The notes: generated by a model not told the origin, from the sequence alone. 64,000 nt of DNA from JBGPLJ01 sp963826145 (GCA_963826145.1 CAWGVW010000002.1:682001-746000); one strand, 5' to 3'. Numbered from the stretch's first letter, positions 1 to 9,002 are shown. Program-made: numbers and translations.

Positions 1-1755
1 GAGCGCCTGCAGGTCGACGTGTTTGCCGCCCTTCGCCTGAGCCGTAAGCAGACGCCGATACTCAATGGCCTGACGACAGAACTGACCCGCGATCTCGAGG
101 CGCGCTCCGAGCAGCTCGCGGCTCAGCTGCGCTACCTGATGCTCGCCGGCCTCATCGTGGCGAGCGGTCTCGCGCTCGCGCTCGGGTACTTGGTGTCCGC
201 GCGGCGCCGGCAGGACCGCATGGTGATCGAGGCGCAGCGGCAGACCCAGGACATCCTGAAGACTGTGAAGGACGGCCTGTTCCTCCTCGACTCGGACCTG
301 CGCATCGGCCCGACGCACTCAGCAGCCGTGCAGCTCCTCTTTCAGCGCGAGACGCTCGCTGGCATCACTTTCGAGGACTTGCTGCGCCCTCTCGTCCCGG
401 AAAAGACGATGCAGACCGCGCTCAAGTTCGTAAAAGTGCTGTGGTCGGAACGCACGCGCGAGAATCTCGTCAGGTCGATCAATCCTCTCGGCGAGGTCGA
501 AGTGAATTTCGATGACGGTCGCGGGGGTCACGCCACGCGCTACCTCGAGTTCGACTTCCACCGCGTCAAGAGCGAGGAGCGGGTAGACAACATCCTCGTG
601 TCGGTGAATGACGTGTCGCAGCGGGTGATGCTCGCGCGTGAACTGAGGGAATCGCAGGACAAGGCGCAGGCCCAGCTCGATACGCTGCTCGGCGTGCTGC
701 ACGTCGATCCGGCCCAACTCTCCTCGTTTCTCGACGATTCCGATGCCGCGATGCGCATGGTCAACTCCATCCTCAAGGAGCCGGCGCGCGAAGAGGGCGC
801 TTTCCGCAAGAAGCTCGACAGCATCTTCCGCCAGGTGCATGCGGTCAAAGGCGAAGCGTCCGCGCTCGGCCTCGCCTCGGTCGAGTCACGCGCCCACCAA
901 TTCGAGGATTCGCTCAAGGATCTGAAGGACCGCAACGCGCTCACCGGCAACGACTTCCTCCCGCTCGTCGTGAAGCTCGATGACCTCTTCACGCATCTCG
1001 CATCTGTGCGCGATCTCGTCACCCGGCTCGCGAAGCTCAACGTCGGCACGACCCGCGATTCGCCGGCAACGGCCACGCAGGTCATTGCCCGCAGGCAGAC
1101 TGTCGACGACCTGGTGGCCGCGAAGCCGATGGAAGTGCATGCGCCCCAGGTCGAGCGGGCCGCGCCGATTCCGGCACCCGCGCCGGGCCTCGGATCGACG
1201 CTCGAGCAGCTCGTGCAGCGCATCGCAACGGACGAGAAGAAGCGCGCGCGCATCGAATGCGCCGGTCTCGACAGGGTGCCGAATGCCTATCGCAAGGTGG
1301 TGAAGGATGTCGCCATCCAGATCGTGCGCAATGCCGTCGTCCACGGTATCGAGACGCCCGAGGCGCGACAGGTTGCCGGCAAGTCCGATCCCGGCAATGT
1401 CATCGTGCACTTCCTCACGGCGCCCGGCGAGGGCTACAAGCTCGTGATCGAGGACGACGGGCAGGGCATCTCATCGAGCCGCATCAAGGAGGCGGCGCTG
1501 CAGAAGGGCATCATCACCGAAGCCGCGGCGGCGAAGATGGAATCGAAGCAGATGTTTCGCCTCCTCTTCCATCCCGGCTTCTCGACCCGGGAGACCGTCA
1601 CCCACGACGCGGGACGCGGCATCGGCATGAGCCTCGTCGCCGAACTCATCCGGGAGCTGAACGGCAAAATCGCCGTCGCGACGGGCGAGGGCAAGTACAC
1701 GCGATTCAGCATCCTGCTGCCGCCGGTGGACGGCAGTCAGGAAGTGGCTGCCTGA
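1..1755 (+). CDS. CheA-like membrane sensor histidine kinase with internal HPt domain (5' partial)
   Basis: The frame is open from base 1, so the true start lies outside the window. Counting from the codon at 19, a transmembrane helix is at about residues 38-60. A PAS-like segment follows (about 75-200), then a coiled stretch, an HPt domain (phosphoacceptor His274 in HAVKGEASALGL), a Pro/Ala linker and a CheA-type HATPase. The HATPase has an N-box (NAVVHGIETPEAR), a G1 box (EDDGQGIS) and a G2 box (GRGIGMSLV). No CheW-like regulatory domain follows, unlike true CheA, and no classical dimerisation/phosphoacceptor helix precedes the ATPase. The natural substrate is probably the CheY-like receiver 33 bp downstream. 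The stimulus is unknown. Confidence 0.88.
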   Translation, partial: ERLQVDVFAALRLSRKQTPILNGLTTELTRDLEARSEQLAAQLRYLMLAGLIVASGLALALGYLVSARRRQDRMVIEAQRQTQDILKTVKDGLFLLDSDLRIGPTHSAAVQLLFQRETLAGITFEDLLRPLVPEKTMQTALKFVKVLWSERTRENLVRSINPLGEVEVNFDDGRGGHATRYLEFDFHRVKSEERVDNILVSVNDVSQRVMLARELRESQDKAQAQLDTLLGVLHVDPAQLSSFLDDSDAAMRMVNSILKEPAREEGAFRKKLDSIFRQVHAVKGEASALGLASVESRAHQFEDSLKDLKDRNALTGNDFLPLVVKLDDLFTHLASVRDLVTRLAKLNVGTTRDSPATATQVIARRQTVDDLVAAKPMEVHAPQVERAAPIPAPAPGLGSTLEQLVQRIATDEKKRARIECAGLDRVPNAYRKVVKDVAIQIVRNAVVHGIETPEARQVAGKSDPGNVIVHFLTAPGEGYKLVIEDDGQGISSSRIKEAALQKGIITEAAAAKMESKQMFRLLFHPGFSTRETVTHDAGRGIGMSLVAELIRELNGKIAVATGEGKYTRFSILLPPVDGSQEVAA

Positions 1756-1788
1756 CGCAAGATCGAAGAAGAAAGGAGCCCAGATCCT

Positions 1789-2196
1789 ATGTCGAAGTCG
1801 AACGGTGCAAACGGCGCGAGCGGAGAACGGATGCTGCGCATGATGATCGTGGACGATTCGAACATCATTCGCCGCCGCATTGAGCGCTCGCAGCAGAATG
1901 CACGGCTTCAGGTCGTGGGTTCCGCGTCGAACGGCCGGGAGGCCGTCGAGCTTTTCCAGAAAACCAACCCCGACGTCGTCACCATGGATCTGACGATGCC
2001 GGAAATGGACGGTATCCAGTGCGTGGAACGGCTGGTGTCGCTGAAACCCGAGATCCTGATTCTCGTCGTATCGGCACTCGCGGACAAAGCGACCGCGGTC
2101 GAAGCGATCGAGAAGGGCGCGAACGGATTTCTCTGCAAGCCCTTTTCCGACCGGCAGCTGAACGACGCGCTCGCCGAGCTTCTCAGGGAGGCGTGA
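1789..2196 (+). CDS. CheY-like single-domain response regulator
   Basis: This 135-residue protein is a lone receiver domain preceded by a short Ser/Asn/Gly-rich tail. Visible landmarks are the acidic pair in MIVDDSN, the phosphoacceptor Asp in VTMDLTMPEMDG, the switch Ser in VVSALAD and the Lys in LCKPFS. There is no output domain, so it probably acts by protein contact. An AGGAG ribosome-binding site precedes the ATG. It lies between the HPt kinase and a CheX-like phosphatase, which makes a compact kinase-receiver-phosphatase operon. Confidence 0.92.
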   Translation: MSKSNGANGASGERMLRMMIVDDSNIIRRRIERSQQNARLQVVGSASNGREAVELFQKTNPDVVTMDLTMPEMDGIQCVERLVSLKPEILILVVSALADKATAVEAIEKGANGFLCKPFSDRQLNDALAELLREA

Positions 2197-2198
2197 GC

Positions 2199-2648
2199 GT
2201 GACCACTGCCGCCGAAATCCGTACGTTCGTCGAGGGCACCACCAACTACTTCGAGGTGTCCGCGCGCCAGCCGGCTTCGGTCGGCTCGCCCTATCTCGTG
2301 ACCGAGGGGGCGCCGGGCGTGCACGAATACACTGGCATCATCGGCATCTCGGGCGCGCGCAAGGGCATGGTGTATTTCACCGCGCCGCGCGCGATGCTCA
2401 CCGTGCTCCTCATGCGCATGAACGAGACCGACACTAGCGATGAGAACATCAAGGATCTCGTCGGCGAGGTCGCGAACACGATTTCGGGCAATGCCCGCAA
2501 GGATTTCGGCAAGGAGTTCGTGATCTCCACACCGATGGTTGTGGCGCACGATCCGAAGCTTGTGAATCCTCCGACCCACGTGCGGCCTTTCGTCATCCCG
2601 ATCAACTGGCGCACCCATTCGGCGAAGCTCGTCGTCTGCCTCGAATAA
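2199..2648 (+). CDS. CheX-like phosphatase of CheY-P
   Basis: I chose the GTG two bases after the upstream stop codon. It gives 149 residues starting with TTAAEIRTFVEGT, and the longer open frame upstream only mirrors the receiver gene. CheX/CheC phosphatases use a conserved Glu-x-x-Asn motif on a helix. Here GEVANTISGNARK supplies E-V-A-N at the expected place after a DENIKDLVGE helix. The family dephosphorylates CheY-P in systems lacking CheZ. Near-translational coupling to the receiver suggests the two act together. CheX-type domain assignment is by motif and size only. Confidence 0.78.
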   Translation: MTTAAEIRTFVEGTTNYFEVSARQPASVGSPYLVTEGAPGVHEYTGIIGISGARKGMVYFTAPRAMLTVLLMRMNETDTSDENIKDLVGEVANTISGNARKDFGKEFVISTPMVVAHDPKLVNPPTHVRPFVIPINWRTHSAKLVVCLE

Positions 2649-2745
2649 CACGGCTGGACCCGCTCCGGCACCCGGCGTAAAACTAGCCTTCGCCCGATCG
2701 GCCTCGTGCTCGAGGCCGCCCGCAATCGCGGCAGGAAGGTGTTCG

Positions 2746-3177
2746 ATGGTCACGGTCCGGCATCTGCTCGATTCGAAAGTGAAGGCTCTCTGGAGTGTCG
2801 AGCCGGACGATCCGGTGCTCGAAGTCATCCAGCTCATGGCTGATCACCATGTCGGCGCGCTGCCAGTGCTGCGCGGCGGGGAGCTGATCGGCATCGTTTC
2901 GGAGCGCGACTATGCTCGCAAGGTGGCGCTGCTCGGGCGCTCGGCAACCGAAACGCCCGTCTGGCAGATCATGAGCACGCCGGTGATTACGGTTACCTGC
3001 GAAACCCCGCTCAACGACTGTATGCAGCTCGTAACGGAGCATCGCGTGCGGCATCTGCCGGTGGTCGAGAGCGGACGGGTGATTGGCATGATCTCGATCG
3101 GCGACCTGGTGAAGGCCGTGATCGACGAGCAGCAGCACAAGATCGAGGATCTCGAGCGCTATATCCGCAGCGGCTGA
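2746..3177 (+). CDS. CBS-domain pair protein
   Basis: A 143-residue protein made of two CBS motifs: about residues 8-62, with HHVGALPVLRGGELIGIVSERD, and about 76-132, with HRVRHLPVVESGRVIGMIS. It ends in a short charged helix. Tandem CBS pairs bind adenosyl ligands such as AMP, ATP or SAM and act as energy or redox-state sensors. No attached enzyme domain is present, so the partner is unknown. An AGGAAGG site lies upstream of the ATG. The gene ends 10 bp from the convergent deformylase gene. Confidence 0.87.
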   Translation: MVTVRHLLDSKVKALWSVEPDDPVLEVIQLMADHHVGALPVLRGGELIGIVSERDYARKVALLGRSATETPVWQIMSTPVITVTCETPLNDCMQLVTEHRVRHLPVVESGRVIGMISIGDLVKAVIDEQQHKIEDLERYIRSG

Positions 3178-3186
3178 GCGTGCCGC

Positions 3187-3723
3187 TCAGTCGTCCACGA
3201 TGTCCGCGCCCGGGAAGAGCTCGGCAGTAAAGCCGAAATTTCTGAGATCTCGGATGCGGGTCGGGTACAGCACGCCCTCGAGGTGATCCACCTCGTGCTG
3301 CACGACGCGCGCGTGGAAATCCGAGACCGTCTTGTCGATCGGGTGTCCGCGTTCATCGAATCCCTGGTATCGGAGACGTCGATGGCGCGGAACGAGGCCT
3401 CGCATGCCGGGAACCGAAAGGCACCCTTCCCAATCCTCGTCGAGTTCGTCCGGGCCGAGCGGCTCGAGTTGCGGATTGATGAGCACCGTCTCGGGCACTT
3501 CCTCCGCCTCCGGATAGCGCGGATTGCTGCTGACGCCGAAGATCACGACGCGTCTCAGCACGCCGATTTGCGGCGCGGCGAGGCCCGCACCGTTGTGCGC
3601 GGCCATCGTTTCGCGCATGTCGGCAATCAGAGCGTGCAGTTCCGGTGTGTCGAATGCCTCTACTGCGCGTGAGCGCTCGAGCAACCGCGGATTGCCCATT
3701 CTGAGGATGCTTCTTACAGCCAT
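3187..3723 (-). CDS. def: Peptide deformylase
   Basis: A 178-residue metalloenzyme that removes the N-formyl group from nascent proteins. All three family motifs are present: GAGLAAPQIG, EGCLSVPGM (metal-binding Cys) and QHEVDHLEG (HExxH: two His ligands and catalytic Glu). Length fits the family. It is not next to fmt here, so it may be a second, stand-alone deformylase copy. It is followed on the same strand by no clear operon partner. Confidence 0.95.
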   Translation of the reverse strand: MAVRSILRMGNPRLLERSRAVEAFDTPELHALIADMRETMAAHNGAGLAAPQIGVLRRVVIFGVSSNPRYPEAEEVPETVLINPQLEPLGPDELDEDWEGCLSVPGMRGLVPRHRRLRYQGFDERGHPIDKTVSDFHARVVQHEVDHLEGVLYPTRIRDLRNFGFTAELFPGADIVDD

Positions 3724-3771
3724 TTCAATTGCTTGCCCGCGGCCTGCAATATCGAGCCAGGACGCTGCGAA

Positions 3772-4395
3772 TCAAGGGCCGACGACATGGGGCCACAGGC
3801 CGACCAGGCCGAAGACCAGGATGCCGAGACCGCTCGCGACGTTGAGCGTCTTGAGAACAGCAGGTTTTCGCAGCCAACGACCGAGCTGTGCGCCGGTAGT
3901 GGCCAGCGCCAACTGCACGATGATGCTGCCGGCGAAAACGGCCAGCGCAAGGATGAATGCGCGCAGCGTCGAACCGGCGAGCGGCAGCTGTCCCGCAAAG
4001 CCCGCGAACGCCACGACGGTGAGCGGATTGAAAATCGTAAGGGCGTACGTCGTCGCCAGCTCGTTCCTGCTTTCGCCCGTTGCGGCGGCGGGCACTGCAG
4101 TTCCGGCCCGCAGCGCCGCCAAGAGCATGTAGCCGCCAAAGATTACGAGTAGACACGCGGCGCTCGTTTCGAACTGTGCGCGGTGGGCTTCCAGACGCGC
4201 GACCAGCAAATCGCCTGTAACAAAAGCGACGACGGCGTAGGTCAGGTCGGCAAATCCCGCACCAAAGGCGCTGCGCGCGGCGCTCGCAAATCCACGAGTC
4301 ACGCCATAGTTCACGATCAGGAGCGCGATAGGCCCGACGGCGAGCGCGATTGTGAGGCCGAATAGCAGGCTCTTGAGGATGGCAGCGACGGGCAT
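3772..4395 (-). CDS. LysE/RhtB-family amino-acid exporter
   Basis: About 207 residues with five to six hydrophobic helices. It shows the LysE-fold signature near the N-terminus (GLTIALAVGPIALLIVNYG) and the conserved TIFNPLTVVAF element in the middle. I set the start at the ATG of MPVAAILKS because GGGAG lies just upstream. A longer frame to 4446 lacks such a site and adds a charged, non-membrane tail. Family members export basic or neutral amino acids or small metabolites. Substrate not predictable. A second LysE-type exporter lies at 38943. Confidence 0.88.
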   Translation of the reverse strand: MPVAAILKSLLFGLTIALAVGPIALLIVNYGVTRGFASAARSAFGAGFADLTYAVVAFVTGDLLVARLEAHRAQFETSAACLLVIFGGYMLLAALRAGTAVPAAATGESRNELATTYALTIFNPLTVVAFAGFAGQLPLAGSTLRAFILALAVFAGSIIVQLALATTGAQLGRWLRKPAVLKTLNVASGLGILVFGLVGLWPHVVGP

Positions 4396-4501
4396 GGAGT
4401 CTCCCGCCGCGATTCTGACATACGCCCTAAAAGAGAGGGCCCCCACGGCGCCGCGACTGCGGCGGCCGTGAGGGCCGGATCGAGAGTGAACAGAGTCTGG
4501 C

Positions 4502-4738
4502 TTACGAGGCTTTCTTCACGCACTCCGCGACGAACTTCTTGCCCTCGTTGCCCTTCAGGCCCTTCTCTTTGGCCTGCTTCTGGCATTCCGCCGTTTTCGG
4601 GTCGGTCGCCGGCTTCGCGGCAGGCTGCGCCGCAGGAGCGGCAGCCGCCGGGGCGGCAGGTGTGGACGGATTGTTTGCGCCGAAAGCAAAGGCCGACAGG
4701 CCGAGCGCGAGGACCGTGGCAAGGATCGTGTTACGCAT
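4502..4738 (-). CDS. PsiF-like small secreted protein
   Basis: 78 residues: a signal peptide (MRNTILATVLALGLSAFAFG), an Ala/Pro-rich linker, then one PsiF-type repeat (TAECQKQAKEKGLKGNEGKKFVAEC cut short here as C...C with Lys/Gly between). PsiF proteins are phosphate-starvation-inducible periplasmic proteins of unknown action. E. coli PsiF has two such repeats, and this one has a single repeat. GGAGA stands upstream of the ATG at 4738. The open frame continues upstream to 4960 but lacks signal-peptide logic there. Confidence 0.8.
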   Translation of the reverse strand: MRNTILATVLALGLSAFAFGANNPSTPAAPAAAAPAAQPAAKPATDPKTAECQKQAKEKGLKGNEGKKFVAECVKKAS

Positions 4739-4998
4739 CTTGAAGATCTCCATTTGGGGTATCGAGCGACTGGCCGCAGTATTCGCGGTCGTGCGCCACT
4801 CTAGGTGGCCGCACCTTTCGCAGGCGTGACGAGCGAATGACGCTTGTTTAATGTCGCAGCTGGCGGCGAGCATCATCCTCGAAGAGCATCGCCTAGGACA
4901 TAACCCACTGGTTTGTAAGAAGTAATTCCGGACCGTGATACGACGGCGACCCGGCCGCATTCGCCGTCATCGCATTTCATGCCGGGCTTGTTCTCCTG

Positions 4999-5346
4999 AT
5001 GCTGCTCAATCTCGATCGAATCGTCGGAGCGAAACCAGAGTTCGTTCCACAGGTGGAATACATTCCGGATGCACCGGCGCCCAAACCGCAGATCCTCGAG
5101 CAGACGGAAATTCCGTATCCGACCATCGGGTTGATCAAGCCAGAAGGCACCGTTCGATTGCGGCTTCGGATCGGCGTCAACGGGCGGCCGACCGAAGTTG
5201 CCGTCGGCACCAGCAGCGGCTATGTGGCACTCCACCGCGCTGCGATTAAAGCTGTCGCCCATTGGCGCTTCAAGCCGCGAATGCTGGACGGCAATTTGGT
5301 CGAGTCCTGGGTGGAAATGCCGATCGTGTTCCGCCTGCGGAACTGA
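4999..5346 (+). CDS. Small TonB C-terminal-domain protein
   Basis: 115 residues. The last 80 match a TonB C-terminal fold: IGLIKPEGTVRLRLRIGVNGRPTEVAV, then ALHRAAIKAVAHWRFKPR. Unlike TonB it has no transmembrane anchor and only a short proline-containing stretch (PDAPAPKPQ). There is no good ribosome-binding site at this ATG, and the frame is open back to 4939 with only non-ATG alternatives, so the N-terminus is uncertain. It may be a cut-down or soluble TonB-C module rather than an energy transducer. Confidence 0.6.
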   Translation: MLLNLDRIVGAKPEFVPQVEYIPDAPAPKPQILEQTEIPYPTIGLIKPEGTVRLRLRIGVNGRPTEVAVGTSSGYVALHRAAIKAVAHWRFKPRMLDGNLVESWVEMPIVFRLRN

Positions 5347-5468
5347 CGGTCGATCCATAACGCGGCGAATCGTTTCAAAAGCGCGACGGTAGCCTCGCGC
5401 AGATATTCTCCGTAGACCGGAATGGCGCGACGATGGCTGCGGTCACCTCTACGGGGATGCTCCTGACG

Positions 5469-7628
5469 ATGAGCCGCTACACGTCGTTCAATCGCAGGGA
5501 TTTCCTGCGCGCCGGCGCTGCACTCGCAGGTGGTCTCATTGTCGGCTTCGAGGCAGTAGCAGACGGGCTTGCAAGTCCGGGCTCGAAGCGCCAACCGCTC
5601 ATTCTGCAGAACTGGATTCGCGTTGGCGTTGATGGTTCGGTGACGCTCCTGACCAATGCAACGGAGATGGGGCAAGGCTCGCAATCCGCCCTGGCGCAGA
5701 TTCTCGCCGAGGAACTCGAGGTCGAATGGCGGGATGTCCGCATCGACTGGGCGCCGATCGAGCCGCTCTACTATGGCGCTTGGGGCGAATTCATGACCGG
5801 CGGCAGCGGATCGGTGCGGGGCATGTTCGACAAATTGCGCACGGCGGGCGCGGCGGCTCGAACGCTGCTCGTTGACGCGGCGGCCTTACGGCTCGGAGTG
5901 CCGGCGTCGGAATGCCGGGCGCGGGCAGGCCGTGTATTCCATGAAACCTCGCGCCGCTCCTTATCTTACGGTGAGCTCGCCGAGGCTGCGGCAGCCCGCG
6001 CGCCACCGGCCAGCGTCGTACTGAAAAGCGATCGGCAGTGGCAGCTGATCGGCAAAGCGCCGCCACGGCTCGACATGCGCGACAAGGTGACCGGCGCCGC
6101 GGTCTTTGGCATCGACGTGCAAGCGGCGATGCTCCTAGCGGACACCGATGGCAAGGCTCGCGCGCTTCAAATCGCAACCCTCACTCATTGTCCCGTGTTC
6201 GGTGGCAAGCTGGCCGCCGTGGACGATGCTCCGGCGCTCGCGATCGCCGGAGTCAGGCACGTCGTCAAGCTGGACGCGGCGGTGGCGGTCGTTGCCGACG
6301 ACTACTGGAGCGCGCGTCGCGGTCTCGCCGCACTGAAGCCCGCATGGAAGCTCGATACGAAAGCGCCGGCCTCGAGCGACACGCTCCTCGAATCGCTGCG
6401 TGCCGCTACTCGCCTTGAAGGCAAAGCCTGGGTGCCCAACGGAACGAGCGAGGAGGAGGCGCGCGCGGCAAGCGATGCGGCATTTGCGGGTGCCTCCCGC
6501 GTGATGGAGCGTATCTACGAGGCGCCGTTTCTCGCGCACGCGACGTTGGAGCCGATGAACGCGACGGCGGATGTTGCGAACGGTCGCGCGACGCTCTGGC
6601 TGCCGACACAGGTGCAATCCGCGATGAAGGCGCGCGTGGCCAACGCGCTCGGAATCGACCTCGCACAGGTTGTGATCCACACGACGTTTCTCGGCGGCGG
6701 CTTTGGACGACGCCTGAAGACGGACTATGGCGTAGAGGCCGCACTCATCGCACGCTTAACCGGTGCGCCGGTGAAGCTCATCTGGTCGCGCGAAGAAGAC
6801 ATGCAGCACGGCTTCTACCGGCCCGCGTCCGTCATGCGTGTGCGGGCGGCACTATCTGCCGACGGCGGCGTGCTCGCGCTGCGTTCACACATCGGATGCG
6901 TCGATTCCGACGCACCCGTCAGCGGTCTGGTCGAACTCCCTTACGACATTGCTTCCGTGTTCGCGACGTATGCAGGTGAGAATCCCGGCGTGCCCCTCGG
7001 CGCCTGGCGCTCCGTCGATCCATCGCAGAATACGTTCGCACTCGAATCGTTCATCGACGAGCTGGCGGTCGAACTCGGGACAGCACCGTTCGAGCTGCGC
7101 CGCAAGCTCCTTGCAAAGGATGCACGCTCGTTGCGAGTGCTCAATGCGGTGGGCGAGGCCGCAAGCGCAGTGCCGCTCGAGCCCGGACGGCACCGCGGGA
7201 TCGCCTTTCTGCGCGGCTTCGATTCCCTCATTGCACAGATAGCGGAGATCTCGGTCGCGGACCAGCGGCTTAAAGTGCATCGCGTGTTCGCCGCCATCGA
7301 CTGCGGCACCGCCGTGAATCCGCGCAACATCGAGGCGCAGGTCCAGGGCGGGATTCATTTCGGGCTGACGGCTGCGCTCTTCGGCGCCATTACGCTGAAA
7401 GGTGGGCAGGTCCAGGAGTCGAATTTCGACAGCTATCCATTGCTGCGGATGGCTCAGGCGCCGGACGTTACGGTCCTGGTGCTCGAGAGCCGTAACGAAA
7501 AGATCGGTGGCGTCGGCGAGCCGCCGGTTCCTCCCATCGCACCGGCTGTCTGCAATGCCATCGCCGCGGCGACAGGAACGCGTCCGCGTGCGCTGCCCCT
7601 GTCGCGCCAGGGATTCACCGTCGCATAG
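5469..7628 (+). CDS. Tat-exported molybdopterin oxidoreductase, IorB-like large subunit
   Basis: About 719 residues of the xanthine dehydrogenase/aldehyde oxidase superfamily, closest in layout to the beta subunit of isoquinoline 1-oxidoreductase. A Tat signal (NRRDFLRAGAALAGG) opens the protein. Molybdopterin-binding elements follow, including EMGQGSQSALAQILAEELEV, FLGGGFGRR and the C-terminal GGVGEPPVPPIAPAVCNAI with the active-site Glu of GVGEP. I prefer the ATG at 5469, just before the Tat motif. An in-frame ATG at 5433 is possible. The usual small [2Fe-2S] subunit is not adjacent and is absent from the window. Confidence 0.85.
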   Translation: MSRYTSFNRRDFLRAGAALAGGLIVGFEAVADGLASPGSKRQPLILQNWIRVGVDGSVTLLTNATEMGQGSQSALAQILAEELEVEWRDVRIDWAPIEPLYYGAWGEFMTGGSGSVRGMFDKLRTAGAAARTLLVDAAALRLGVPASECRARAGRVFHETSRRSLSYGELAEAAAARAPPASVVLKSDRQWQLIGKAPPRLDMRDKVTGAAVFGIDVQAAMLLADTDGKARALQIATLTHCPVFGGKLAAVDDAPALAIAGVRHVVKLDAAVAVVADDYWSARRGLAALKPAWKLDTKAPASSDTLLESLRAATRLEGKAWVPNGTSEEEARAASDAAFAGASRVMERIYEAPFLAHATLEPMNATADVANGRATLWLPTQVQSAMKARVANALGIDLAQVVIHTTFLGGGFGRRLKTDYGVEAALIARLTGAPVKLIWSREEDMQHGFYRPASVMRVRAALSADGGVLALRSHIGCVDSDAPVSGLVELPYDIASVFATYAGENPGVPLGAWRSVDPSQNTFALESFIDELAVELGTAPFELRRKLLAKDARSLRVLNAVGEAASAVPLEPGRHRGIAFLRGFDSLIAQIAEISVADQRLKVHRVFAAIDCGTAVNPRNIEAQVQGGIHFGLTAALFGAITLKGGQVQESNFDSYPLLRMAQAPDVTVLVLESRNEKIGGVGEPPVPPIAPAVCNAIAAATGTRPRALPLSRQGFTVA

Positions 7629-7711
7629 CGGGTGCTCCCAAGTATTGCGACACGTCGCATCTCCGGCGAGCATGGGCGGCAGGGGCGCGTGGCGCCCAAG
7701 GACATCGCCGC

Positions 7712-8305
7712 ATGGGCACTCGCGCACACAGCTTCGACCGCAATTACTATCGTCGTTACTACGGCGATGCGCGCACGCGAGTAACCGACAAGGCGGAGAT
7801 GGAGCGTCGCGCCGCGCTTATTGGCGCCGTGCTCAAGCACTTCGAGCTGCCGATCGCCAGCATCCTCGATGTTGGATGCGGCGTTGGACTCCTGCGGCAA
7901 CCCCTCCTCGCGCAGTTTCCGCGCGCGCGCTACACCGGCGTTGAATCGAGCGAGTACCTGTGCGCGCGGCACGGCTGGACGCACGGCTCCATCGTCGATC
8001 TCGAAGTGGTGCAGCCTGCCGACCTCACGATCTGCTACGACGTCGCGCAATACCTTGACGCGCGTGCTGCGGCGCGAGCGGTTGGAAGACTTGCAACAGC
8101 GACCCGCATGGTCCTGTACTTCAGCGCACTCACCACCGAGGACTGGCGAGACAATTGCGATCGGTCGCGAACGGATGGCGCCGTGCACCTGCGCGACGCG
8201 AATTGGTACCGGCGCCGACTGGCACGACGCTTCACGCCGATCGGCCTCGGTCTTTGGCTCAAGCGAGGATACGAACTCGTGCAGTGGGAGCTCGAAAAGC
8301 GCTGA
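7712..8305 (+). CDS. Class I SAM-dependent methyltransferase
   Basis: 197 residues. The SAM-binding glycine motif is SILDVGCGVGLLRQ at about residues 50-63, followed by an acidic residue at the end of strand 2 (YTGVESSEY). The strand-4 motif ADLTICYDVAQYL resembles the post-I region of small-molecule methyltransferases. The N-terminal FDRNYYRRYYGD is typical of a methyltransferase subgroup annotated only as class I. Substrate is unknown. The gene stands alone between the IorB-like gene and the DUF1134 gene, 83 bp after the former. Confidence 0.85.
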   Translation: MGTRAHSFDRNYYRRYYGDARTRVTDKAEMERRAALIGAVLKHFELPIASILDVGCGVGLLRQPLLAQFPRARYTGVESSEYLCARHGWTHGSIVDLEVVQPADLTICYDVAQYLDARAAARAVGRLATATRMVLYFSALTTEDWRDNCDRSRTDGAVHLRDANWYRRRLARRFTPIGLGLWLKRGYELVQWELEKR

Positions 8306-8405
8306 GCACTGCGTCGCCGATTCGCGACTGTCGCCGCGCATCGGGACGCGCTTACAATGCGAGCTGGCGAGAGCGCTCGCCCCCAAGTGCCAAGGAGATT
8401 TCCAA

Positions 8406-8990
8406 GTGAGAATTTTCGCCCGCTCGATCATGATCCCGGTCGTGCTGCTTCCGCTGCTTGCCTGTGCGGCCGCGCCCAAGGAGCAGAAGGCAGAGCCGCC
8501 GAAAGCGACGTACAGCCAGGAAGAAGTGTCGAAAGCGGCCCAGGACTTCTTCGGCACTGGCGCGAAGGGGCTCGCGACCGTCATCGAGAAGGCCTTCAAG
8601 GAAAAGGGCGAGCCGATTGCGATCATTCGCGGCGAGGAAGCGGGCGGTGCAGTTGCCGTCGGCGTGCGCTACGGCCATGGCAAGCTGATCTACAAGGGAC
8701 AGAGCGCGGGGACCCTCGTCTACTGGCAGGGCCCTTCCATCGGTTTCGATTTCGGCGGGAATGCGGCGAAGGTCTTCGTGCTCGTCTACAACCTGCCGTC
8801 GACCGACGCTTTGTTCCAGCGCTATCCGGGCGTTGAAGGGAGTCTCTTCTTCGTCGGCGGTGTCGGTCTCAACTACGTGCAGAACGACAAGACGATCCTG
8901 GCGCCGGTGCGCTTCGGCGTTGGCTGGCGGCAGGGAGTCGGCGTCGGCTACATGCACTTCACGCGCAGCAAGACTTACAACCCGTTCTGA
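8406..8990 (+). CDS. DUF1134/EipA-like lipoprotein
   Basis: 194 residues from a GTG preceded by AAGGAG at good spacing. An open frame upstream of it is antiparallel noise over the methyltransferase. The signal peptide ends in a lipobox (LLAC), so it is probably a lipoprotein. The rest matches the DUF1134 family: a YSQEEVSKAAQDFFG helix, YWQGPSIGFDFGGN, VYNLPSTDALFQRYPGVEGS, FVGGVGLNY and the terminal TYNPF. EipA, a characterised member in alphaproteobacteria, is a periplasmic beta-barrel-like protein linked to cell-envelope integrity. A lipid-anchored form is a variation. Confidence 0.86.
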   Translation: MRIFARSIMIPVVLLPLLACAAAPKEQKAEPPKATYSQEEVSKAAQDFFGTGAKGLATVIEKAFKEKGEPIAIIRGEEAGGAVAVGVRYGHGKLIYKGQSAGTLVYWQGPSIGFDFGGNAAKVFVLVYNLPSTDALFQRYPGVEGSLFFVGGVGLNYVQNDKTILAPVRFGVGWRQGVGVGYMHFTRSKTYNPF

Positions 8991-9002
8991 TCGCGAGGAC
9001 GT

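Noticed and set aside
6885..7727. 280-codon minus-strand frame over the IorB-like gene
   Set aside because: It is the complement of the coding strand, with no motifs.
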